From positions 1-8,236 of the forward strand of contig JAEYUD010000213.1 in the NCBI GenBank assembly GCA_023433685.1: 8,236 nucleotides of DNA, in the 5' to 3' direction. Each line of letters starts with the position of its first letter. Positions within the stretch are counted from its first letter, which is position 1. The position numbers and the translations under genes are program-made. The notes below the pieces were generated by a model. The model saw nothing but the letters and a program-made list of their open reading frames with translations, did no database searches and was not told the DNA's origin. This DNA is from Bacteroidota bacterium (GTDB taxonomy: Bacteria; Bacteroidota; Ignavibacteria; Ignavibacteriales; Ignavibacteriaceae). This document shows positions 1 to 5,469 of this stretch, in pieces.

Positions 1-760
1 CTTCAACAGATGCCGCCTGGTCCGTTCCCCACATTGCCCTGTCGAGGGTTATGTGTCTTTCTACGAAAGCGGCTCCCATTGCAACCGCTGCTTCACTCGG
101 AGCGAGACCTGTTTCATGTCCCGAATATCCGATGACAGTTGTGGGATACATGTTTTTCAGGGTGTTGATCATCTTAAGATTCAGTTCGTTCAACGGACAG
201 GGGTAGGTCGAGGTCGCATGCGCGAGCGCGAGATTCTCCAAGCCAAATGTCGCGACCGCTGTTTCAATTTCTTCAATTGTCGACATCCCTGTTGAGATTA
301 TCACGGGTTTACCCAATCTCCGGTGCTTCAGGAGGAGGGAAGTGTCAGTCAGCGAAGCCGAAGCAATTTTATAGAGATGAGGATCGAACTGTTCAATAAA
401 ATCGAGAGCCTCCTCATCCCAACAAGAGGCGAACCACTCGATCCCTTTATCACGGCAATGTTCAACAATTTCGCCGAATTGATCATGAGTGAACTCCATC
501 CTGTGGCGGTAGTCGATGTAAGTCATCCTGCCCCATGGGGTATCACGTTCAATGCCCCACTGCTCCTTTGGAACGCAGATCTCAGGTGTTCTTTTCTGGA
601 ATTTAACCGCATCACATCCGGCCAGCGCCGCACCGTCGATAAGTTTCTTCGCGTTATCAACCGATCCATTGTGATTGATCCCGATCTCGGCAATCACAAA
701 ACAAGGTTGTCCGTCTCCGATAAAACGGTCACCGATCTTCAACAGTCTTTCACTTTTCAT
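1..760 (-). CDS. neuB: NeuB/SpsE-type nonulosonate synthase, 3' end cut by the window edge
   Basis: Reading from the ATG at 760 gives 253 residues with no stop, so the C-terminal part (about 90-100 residues in this family, including the SAF/antifreeze-like domain) lies beyond base 1. NeuB-family TIM-barrel enzymes condense phosphoenolpyruvate with an N-acyl hexosamine, hexose or hexose 6-phosphate to give a 9-carbon 2-keto acid in the cytoplasm. Visible motifs are IAEIGINHNG (23-32), VKFQKR (52-57), YKIAS (130-134), ISTGMS (155-160), GYSGHETG (211-218) and ERHITLDR (234-241). H215 and H236 fall at the places of the two metal-binding histidines of meningococcal NeuB. The usual GYSDHT reads GYSGHE here. 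The start overlaps the HAD gene by 11 bp, and an AGAGGA lies just upstream, so the two are probably translationally coupled. The family is secure; the substrate (Neu5Ac, KDN, legionaminate-like or other) is not. Confidence 0.93.
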   Translation of the reverse strand, partial: MKSERLLKIGDRFIGDGQPCFVIAEIGINHNGSVDNAKKLIDGAALAGCDAVKFQKRTPEICVPKEQWGIERDTPWGRMTYIDYRHRMEFTHDQFGEIVEHCRDKGIEWFASCWDEEALDFIEQFDPHLYKIASASLTDTSLLLKHRRLGKPVIISTGMSTIEEIETAVATFGLENLALAHATSTYPCPLNELNLKMINTLKNMYPTTVIGYSGHETGLAPSEAAVAMGAAFVERHITLDRAMWGTDQAASVE

Positions 761-1286
761 CCATTCCTCTAAGATAAATTATCAATTCAGCAAAGTCTCT
801 GAAGGCACCATACCCGGCATTGGTGGCGCAGACATAATCGACCAATGATCTGATGTAGGGCATTCCATCAGCAGGTGAAGCAGTAAATATCGCTTCATCG
901 ATTATACCTGTATCATTGTAATCGTCGCCGATAAAAGCGATTTCATCCGCCGCGAATGCCCCGGAAGCTACTATTTCCTTGAACACCGACCGTTTGTCTT
1001 TAATGCCGGGGAAATAGTTGGTAATCTTCAATTTTTCGGCTCTTTTGGTAACGGCGAGGGAATTTTCTCCTGTCATTATTCCCGTGTCAATACCACACAC
1101 CGTTCTTAGGCGTTCGACACCCATTCCGTCACGGATTGAAAACCGTTTCATGACTTCACCTTCGGCGCCGTAAAACACCCCTGTATCCGTAAGAACACCA
1201 TCAACGTCGGTTATAATGATCTTAAGTTTTGAAGCCCTGCGTTTAGCTTCTTCGACCGGTATTTTCAACCCTTTTAAGTCTACCAT
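750..1286 (-). CDS. KdsC-type HAD phosphatase (sugar-acid phosphate phosphatase)
   Basis: A 178-residue HAD-superfamily hydrolase of the small, cap-less KdsC type (subclass C0, usually a tetramer, about 160-190 residues). Motif I is DVDGVLTD with the nucleophile D27 and the acid/base D29. Motif II is T72 in IMTGENS. Motif III is K98 in GIKDKRS. Motif IV is GDDYND at 120-125. The C-terminal stretch GYGAFRDFAELI matches the conserved tail that helps build the active site of the neighbouring subunit. Characterised relatives hydrolyse KDO-8-phosphate or KDN-9-phosphate. Lying next to a NeuB gene rather than a KdsA gene, it more likely acts on a nonulosonate 9-phosphate; that is inference. The start overlaps the SDR gene by 7 bp and is preceded by a strong GGAGGA. 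Cytoplasmic; no signal peptide or membrane segment. Confidence 0.92.
   Translation of the reverse strand: MVDLKGLKIPVEEAKRRASKLKIIITDVDGVLTDTGVFYGAEGEVMKRFSIRDGMGVERLRTVCGIDTGIMTGENSLAVTKRAEKLKITNYFPGIKDKRSVFKEIVASGAFAADEIAFIGDDYNDTGIIDEAIFTASPADGMPYIRSLVDYVCATNAGYGAFRDFAELIIYLRGMDEK
765..770 (-). promoter_or_regulatory. Shine-Dalgarno for the neuB-type gene
   Basis: On the minus strand this reads AGAGGA, 4 nt before the ATG at 760. It lies inside the last codons of the HAD gene. It supports the start at 760, although the spacing is short, so re-initiation by ribosomes finishing the HAD gene is likely. Confidence 0.55.
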
Positions 1287-2101
1287 ATTGTAAATCCTCC
1301 ATCAACCACGAGATTTGACCCTGTCATGTAAGAAGACGCGTCCGAAGCCAGAAACACAAGCGCGCCTTTGTAATCATCCGGTCGCGCCATCCGTTTCAGT
1401 GGTGTGCGTTTTGAATATTCATTAATAAAAAACTGATCCTGGCTGTTCTCAACTCCACCGGGTGTCAGCGTGTTAACCCGCACACCTTTTTCCCCCCAGT
1501 AAGCGGCGAGGAACCTTGTGAATGATATTACCGCGCCCTTGGTAACAGGGTAGGCAGGGGTTTTGTAGAATTTTTGGACACCTTTTTCGTCGATGTAGAG
1601 GTCTTGATTTGGAGCCACAACTCCATAAGTTGAGGCAACATTAATAATGCTTCCTTTGCCTTTGTCAGCCATTACTTTACCAATGATCTGAGAGCAGAGG
1701 AACATTCCCGTAACGTTTACATTGATCGACTGATTCCAAAGTTCAAGCGGATAGTTCTCGAATTTTGATTGCTCAAAAAGCGCGGCCGGGTCCTCAAATT
1801 TATCATTTATGGCCGCGTTGTTTACAAGTATGTCAACTGTTCCGAATTCTGCCAAGGTAAAATCACGCAGTTTTTCCACATCCTGAGGAGAGGTGATATC
1901 CGCACCAAATCCGCGAATTTTTCTGTCACTGAATGAACCGGAGAGAAAATCCGCGAATTTTTCACACTCATCACCGTTAACATCAGTGACAACAAGGTCA
2001 GCACCTGCTTCCACGAGGGCCTGACAGTGGTTCTTGCCGATAAGTCCGAGTGAGCCTGTAACAATTGCCACTTTGCCGTGGAGATCAAATAGTTCACCCA
2101 T
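1280..2101 (-). CDS. Short-chain dehydrogenase/reductase, PtmA-like
   Basis: A 273-residue classical SDR that transfers hydride between NAD(P) and a hydroxyl or keto group, probably on a sugar. The Rossmann glycine motif is TGSLGLIG (15-22). D40 ends the second strand (VVTDVN), which points to NAD(H) rather than NADP(H). NNAA is at 94-97, and the catalytic set is N127, S157, Y184 and K188 (YPVTK). The C-terminus ends in the usual GxNLVVDGGF. There is an insert of about 20 residues between S157 and Y184, and the general pattern (YGVVAPN, TPGGVENSQ) recalls PtmA, the flagellin-modification SDR of the Campylobacter legionaminate locus; I cannot run an alignment to confirm this. It starts 1 bp after the aminotransferase stop and overlaps the HAD gene by 7 bp. 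An AAGG 6 nt before the ATG supports the start. The family is certain; the substrate is unknown. Confidence 0.93.
   Translation of the reverse strand: MGELFDLHGKVAIVTGSLGLIGKNHCQALVEAGADLVVTDVNGDECEKFADFLSGSFSDRKIRGFGADITSPQDVEKLRDFTLAEFGTVDILVNNAAINDKFEDPAALFEQSKFENYPLELWNQSINVNVTGMFLCSQIIGKVMADKGKGSIINVASTYGVVAPNQDLYIDEKGVQKFYKTPAYPVTKGAVISFTRFLAAYWGEKGVRVNTLTPGGVENSQDQFFINEYSKRTPLKRMARPDDYKGALVFLASDASSYMTGSNLVVDGGFTIW
1295..1300 (-). promoter_or_regulatory. Shine-Dalgarno embedded in the SDR gene, for the HAD gene
   Basis: The minus strand reads GGAGGA, 8 nt before the ATG at 1286. The same bases are the two glycine codons of the terminal GGF motif of the upstream SDR. This fixes the HAD start and ties its translation to that of the SDR. 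Confidence 0.8.
1907..1963. repeat. Exact 17-bp direct repeat inside the SDR gene
   Basis: The plus-strand 17-mer AAATCCGCGAATTTTTC occurs at 1907-1923 and again at 1947-1963, exactly 40 bp apart. Because 40 is not a multiple of three, the copies are read in different frames, once as part of EKFADF and once as part of RKIRGF. No function is evident. Confidence 0.7.
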
Positions 2102-2102
2102 G

Positions 2103-3440
2103 TTATGCCTTGTTCTTCGGTTTCATGTTGAAATTTGATGTTTTCCTGAAGACCGGGCCCACAGGTTCTCCACGCAGCAATTCTTTTACTTTTCCTTCAT
2201 CAACCGCTTTTTTCAGTAAAGGTAACACTTCACGATAGCAGGCAATCACGTGCTCGATATCTTCATTGGTGAGTGAATAGCTCACGTTATGGAATCCTCC
2301 CCAAAGCACTCCACGTTTTATCATCTCCTGCTGTACGAGTGACTTCATTTCAAGTGGATCACCCGCAGATGCATCGAATGTCATGATGGTTCTGCAATCG
2401 AAACCTGAACAGGAAGTGTAGTTCATCCCAAGTTCCTGGGCGATGCTGTTATAGCCGTCTTTCAGTTTTTTCCCTTTTTCCGCGATCACTTTCTGAGCTT
2501 TGTGTTTTCTCATGAATTCAATGGTCGCTTTCGCGGCTGCCAGTGAGAGTGCCTCACCACCGAAGGTAGTGAAGAAGAAGACTTCCTTGTCAAGTAGCGA
2601 CATGATATCCTGCCTGCCGGTTAGAATGCCAATTGGCATACCATTCGCCACCGCTTTTGAGAAAAGTGCCATATCAGCATTCACACCGAAATACTCCTGC
2701 GCGCCACCGAGAGCCACCCTGAACCCCGTCCACATCTCATCGAAAACAAGCAGGATATTCTTTTCGTCGCAAATTTTTCTAAGTTCATGCAGGAAGTTGT
2801 TCTTCGGCTCCTGAAACACGAAAGGTTCAAGAATTACGCATGCCACGTCTTCGTCAATCGAGTCGATAACGGATTGAATATCGTTATAATTGAACGTAAA
2901 GCTCATATCTTCGATCACTTGTGGAATCCCGGCATTCCGGTCGGTAACCGCGATGTACCAGTCGTGCCACCCGTGATATCCACAGCAGAGCACTTTGTTC
3001 TTTTTAGTGTATGCTCGCGCGAGCCTGACAGCGGCACTCACCACGTCGGCACCTGTCTTACTGTACCTGACTGACTGGGCGTTTGGCACCACTTCGCGAA
3101 TCAGTTCCGCCACTTCCACTTCAAGAGGGTGCATGAGTGAAAAAGTTATTCCATCTTCAAGCTGAGCTTTAATCGCCTCATCGATCTCCGGAATCGCGTA
3201 ACCTATTGAAAGGGGACCGATAGCCATGTTCAGATCGATATATTCATTTCCGTCAACATCCCAAACGTGGGCGTTTTTTCCCTTTTGCAGGTACTTTGGA
3301 GCCACACCGTTCACGTATTGCGCGGGGCCTTTTGCGAGGGTTTGTGTGAAGGCAGGTATGAGACCTTTTGAGCGTTCATACAGTTTGTTTGACTCTGTAA
3401 TATCAGGGTAATTCTCGTTAAAAGCTATTTTATTGCTCAT
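2103..3440 (-). CDS. Class III PLP-dependent aminotransferase (glutamate-1-semialdehyde aminomutase-like)
   Basis: 445 residues from the ATG at 3440, a normal length for this fold-type I family, which transfers an amino group to an aldehyde or ketone, often a terminal one. Visible are DVDGNEYIDL (61-70), SKTGAD (127-132) at the phosphate-binding loop, the GYHGWHDW motif (154-161), FDEMWTGFR (233-241) with D234 pairing to the pyridine nitrogen, the Schiff-base lysine K262 in FSKAVANGMPIG, and TTFGGEALS (291-299). True glutamate-1-semialdehyde aminomutases have SGTEA where this protein has KTGAD, and the location in a sugar cluster argues against heme synthesis. An in-frame GTG at 3536 would add 32 residues, but that stretch overlaps the spsF-like gene and looks nothing like the family, so I chose 3440. 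The ribosome binding site (GAAAG) is weak. It probably aminates an oxidised sugar made by the adjacent SDR; the substrate is unproven. Confidence 0.93.
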   Translation of the reverse strand: MSNKIAFNENYPDITESNKLYERSKGLIPAFTQTLAKGPAQYVNGVAPKYLQKGKNAHVWDVDGNEYIDLNMAIGPLSIGYAIPEIDEAIKAQLEDGITFSLMHPLEVEVAELIREVVPNAQSVRYSKTGADVVSAAVRLARAYTKKNKVLCCGYHGWHDWYIAVTDRNAGIPQVIEDMSFTFNYNDIQSVIDSIDEDVACVILEPFVFQEPKNNFLHELRKICDEKNILLVFDEMWTGFRVALGGAQEYFGVNADMALFSKAVANGMPIGILTGRQDIMSLLDKEVFFFTTFGGEALSLAAAKATIEFMRKHKAQKVIAEKGKKLKDGYNSIAQELGMNYTSCSGFDCRTIMTFDASAGDPLEMKSLVQQEMIKRGVLWGGFHNVSYSLTNEDIEHVIACYREVLPLLKKAVDEGKVKELLRGEPVGPVFRKTSNFNMKPKNKA

Positions 3441-3465
3441 TTTTATACTTTCAATATTTGAAATT

Positions 3466-4275
3466 TTAGATAACCTTGGTTTGTTCACCGGAGACCGTGC
3501 GCAATTCTCCCAAGTGATGCCGGTACCAGTTAACACCCGCGAATTTTCTGTTTATTGCCGCGATTGAGGGCTTCCTGTCAATCAGATTAAGTATGTCGAT
3601 GAGCGAGAAGTGCCCGTTGGGCCTCCAAAGTTCATCATAAACAGTTTTTATGAAGAGGTAATCCTCTTCGTAGTCAATGGTCCACCTGTGTGACATTGAG
3701 TAATCAAAACCCGTTTCCCATGCAACATTGCCGATCCGGAAAAGATGAGGGTTCTCCCAGAAGTAGGGGGTTGTGTGTTCGCGTTCCAGGTCTCTTGTAG
3801 CCTCCACATTTGCCCGCCTTAGTGCTTCAATAGTCATGATCTCAACATCATTTCCATCGGGATAAGTCGGTGGGTGGAGATTTGAGACGTAGTCAAATCT
3901 GTCGGGATCTCTGAAAAAATATCCCACCACTCGATTTATCACGTCAGGATCAATCAATGGAACGTCAGAAGGGATCTTCAGCACATAATCGGCATCCACG
4001 CTCTCCGCGGCACTGAGATGCCGTTGGAGCAGGTCAGTGAGGCTGCCACGGTAGCATCTGTAGCCTTCTTTCAGACAAAACTCTGCAATAGGATCGTCGG
4101 ATGTTTCGGTGGAAGTGGCGACAATTACTGTTCCATGCAGTATGGAAGCATTAACACGCTCAATCAACCGTTGGAGGAGTGGTTTTCCGGCCAGCGACAT
4201 CATAACTTTGAAGGGGAGGCGGGAAGATGACATGCGTGCTTGAACAACTGTGGCTATTTTCAAAACAGGGATCAA
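3466..4275 (-). CDS. spsF: SpsF-type cytidylyltransferase-like protein
   Basis: A 269-residue GT-A-fold protein of the SpsF family (CMP-KDO synthetase-like nucleotidyltransferases named after a Bacillus spore-coat polysaccharide gene). The N-terminal nucleotide-binding signature is VQARMSSSRLPFKVM (11-25). IPSDVPLID (101-109) holds the likely metal-binding D104. Further conserved blocks are PDGNDVE (139-145), REHTTPYF (165-172) and RWTIDYEED (197-205). In this cluster it is the only candidate for making the CMP-activated sugar, since no NeuA gene is visible. The reading starts at TTG 4275, behind a weak GTGAG; an in-frame TGA lies four codons further up, and the next possible start is TTG 4263, which would give the family-typical beginning LKIATVVQARM. 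So the start is uncertain by four codons. It ends 25 bp before the aminotransferase. Confidence 0.87.
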   Translation of the reverse strand: MIPVLKIATVVQARMSSSRLPFKVMMSLAGKPLLQRLIERVNASILHGTVIVATSTETSDDPIAEFCLKEGYRCYRGSLTDLLQRHLSAAESVDADYVLKIPSDVPLIDPDVINRVVGYFFRDPDRFDYVSNLHPPTYPDGNDVEIMTIEALRRANVEATRDLEREHTTPYFWENPHLFRIGNVAWETGFDYSMSHRWTIDYEEDYLFIKTVYDELWRPNGHFSLIDILNLIDRKPSIAAINRKFAGVNWYRHHLGELRTVSGEQTKVI

Positions 4276-4398
4276 CTGATCAACTCACTTGTTAAAATTT
4301 GTTGCTAATGGTATGGAAATTTTTCTCCGGTTATTCTTCCTGAAATTTCTTCCGGAGCTCCTTCCTCTGGTTTTCAGTATATCCAGAGGAGTCTCGAG
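4276..4398 (-). other. Intergenic spacer within the sugar cluster
   Basis: This 123-bp gap separates the glycosyltransferase-like gene from the spsF-like gene and is the only sizeable break in the left-hand cluster. It is rich in short inverted repeats: the hairpin described at 4363-4390, a perfect GGAGCTCC palindrome (4354-4361), and CTCCGG/CCGGAG arms at 4325-4330 and 4352-4357. I see no convincing -35/-10 pair for either strand. The reading frame of the upstream gene continues through the gap after its stop for 37 sense codons before a TGA at 4287-4285, but there is no ATG or ribosome binding site in it. Confidence 0.6.
4363..4390 (-). terminator. Hairpin after the glycosyltransferase-like gene
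   Basis: Perfect 8-bp arms TCCTCTGG (4363-4370) and CCAGAGGA (4383-4390) enclose a 12-nt loop, beginning 8 bp beyond the TAA of the upstream gene. There is no run of T after the stem in the minus-strand direction, so it is not a classic intrinsic terminator. It could be a weak terminator, an attenuator or an mRNA processing or stability element. Confidence 0.35.
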
Positions 4399-5361
4399 TT
4401 ATTCCTTGCCTACTTTGGCAATTCTTCTCGCTGAGTCGCCACCATTCTGAATGGGCATCATTCGTTTGAGTTCTTCGATGTTAAAATATGAATGAACTTC
4501 TTTTCCCAGCGCAAGCCCCACATAAACAGTGGAGGAGTATTTCGTGATGAGTACGTCAGAGTTTGCGATCATTTCTTCAATTTTCCCCGAACTGTAAACC
4601 AAGGCACCGGGAGCGAATTTATTGATCTCGGCGGTGGCGCGTTCAACATTTTCGTTGGGATGAAGTTTGAAAATCAATTTTCTTCCCTCTGCTATCTTTA
4701 CAGCCTCGAGAATGAAAGCCTTTCTGTTCTCAAATTTCCATGTTTCACGCGCGTCGGAAGTGGCGACGAGAACAAAGTTCTTGTGGGGGAAACTGTTGTT
4801 CAGAAACTGTTCACAGTCATCAAAATTCGGGATCCCTGTCACGGTAATTTTTTCGGGTTTAACACCTTTTTTGATGAAGTGTTCCCGGTAGCCCTCAGAA
4901 GCAACACAAAATCTATCGTAACCGTGAGAAAGACCGGTTACGGAAGTGCTGGCGAAATATCGCGGTAATTTCAAGTATTTAACCAAATAATAGACGAGAT
5001 TCTCGGGATCGGTCATCCCTTCCTGGACGAGCACAACCCTGGACCTTCTGATATTCTTCGGCAGGATGAGATCCTGACAAGTGAATACAAGATCATACTC
5101 ACGGGATTTCCCCCGGTAGTCAACCTTGAGATCATTCTCCTTAAAATAATTCATTGTGGTTTCGAAAAACTTGCCACCAAGTATCGAGAAATCGAGCAAG
5201 CCGGCCCTTCGTAGAAGGTGGATATATCCTTCACCGTAATAGGGTGTGAAGTAGAGATCGGCTGACGGAAAATGCTTTGATATTTTGTGCATCATTGTGG
5301 TTTGGTTCAGAGAACCGCCAATGAATAAAATATTTCTTTTTCTTGCGAGAACTTGCCTCAA
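4399..5361 (-). CDS. GT-B-fold glycosyltransferase-like protein
   Basis: A 320-residue cytoplasmic protein without signal peptide or membrane helix. Two Rossmann-like halves can be seen: RNILFIGGS (9-17) opens the first, and NFVLVATSD (195-203) opens the second after a linker with VTGIPNFDD (174-182). The second half carries KLHPNE (232-237) and SDVLITKYSSTVYVGLALGK (268-287), typical of nucleotide-sugar or nucleotide-polyol transferases of the GT-B fold such as the CDP-glycerol transferase, KpsC/KpsS and bacterial sialyltransferase groups. QEG (113-115), HP (234-235) and SS (276-277) recall the D/E-D/E-G, HP and S-S/T motifs reported for bacterial sialyltransferases. A UDP-GlcNAc 2-epimerase-like role cannot be excluded. 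The start is TTG 5361, with AAGG 11 nt upstream and an in-frame TAA just above; the first ATGs (codons 23-24) would remove the first strand. It lies first in the cluster and diverges from the LD-carboxypeptidase gene. Confidence 0.7.
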   Translation of the reverse strand: MRQVLARKRNILFIGGSLNQTTMMHKISKHFPSADLYFTPYYGEGYIHLLRRAGLLDFSILGGKFFETTMNYFKENDLKVDYRGKSREYDLVFTCQDLILPKNIRRSRVVLVQEGMTDPENLVYYLVKYLKLPRYFASTSVTGLSHGYDRFCVASEGYREHFIKKGVKPEKITVTGIPNFDDCEQFLNNSFPHKNFVLVATSDARETWKFENRKAFILEAVKIAEGRKLIFKLHPNENVERATAEINKFAPGALVYSSGKIEEMIANSDVLITKYSSTVYVGLALGKEVHSYFNIEELKRMMPIQNGGDSARRIAKVGKE

Positions 5362-5469
5362 AGCCGTGATCGCCTTAAATTATTAATGAGAAATGTAAAA
5401 TTACTGATTAATGAATTGTCAATCAATTCAAATACGATTTTTTACGAAAAATTAACATTGAGACTAAAC
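5362..5469. promoter_or_regulatory. Divergent intergenic region, likely promoters for both sides
   Basis: This A/T-rich 108-bp gap separates the minus-strand sugar cluster from the plus-strand LD-carboxypeptidase gene, so at least one promoter facing each way is expected here. A TTGTCA (5416-5421) resembles a sigma-70 -35 box, but no good -10 lies at the right distance, so I do not name a promoter. The region contains the inverted repeat described at 5412-5430. Confidence 0.5.
5412..5430. promoter_or_regulatory. Perfect 7-5-7 inverted repeat, possible operator
   Basis: TGAATTG (5412-5418) and CAATTCA (5424-5430) are exact reverse complements separated by TCAAT. The element lies 50 bp above the glycosyltransferase-like start and 39 bp above the LD-carboxypeptidase start, where a dimeric repressor or activator would be expected to bind. 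It is short and A/T-rich, so chance remains possible. Confidence 0.35.

Noticed and set aside
323..772. Plus-strand 149-residue open frame
   Set aside because: Antisense to the NeuB-type gene, whose minus-strand translation shows all family motifs; the plus-strand peptide has no recognisable domain.
750..1286. Naming the HAD gene kdsC and reading the cluster as KDO synthesis
   Set aside because: The neighbouring synthase is NeuB-type, not KdsA, and neither kdsB nor kdsD is visible; only the phosphatase fold is shared.
3441..3536. 32-residue N-terminal extension of the aminotransferase from a GTG at 3536
   Set aside because: It overlaps the end of the spsF-like gene by 71 bp, looks like a shifted reading of that gene and has no match to the family; ATG 3440 gives a normal class III N-terminus.
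4492..4968. Plus-strand 158-residue open frame
   Set aside because: Lies wholly opposite the glycosyltransferase-like gene and shows low-complexity, non-domain composition.
5416..5444. Sigma-70 promoter with -35 TTGTCA
   Set aside because: At 17-nt spacing the -10 position reads TTTTTA, a poor match, and the better TACGAT (5433-5438) is only 11 nt away.
5353..5469. 39-residue N-terminal extension of the LD-carboxypeptidase from a TTG at 5353
   Set aside because: It runs through the A/T-rich divergent gap and overlaps the opposite gene; the S66 fold begins right after the ATG at 5470.
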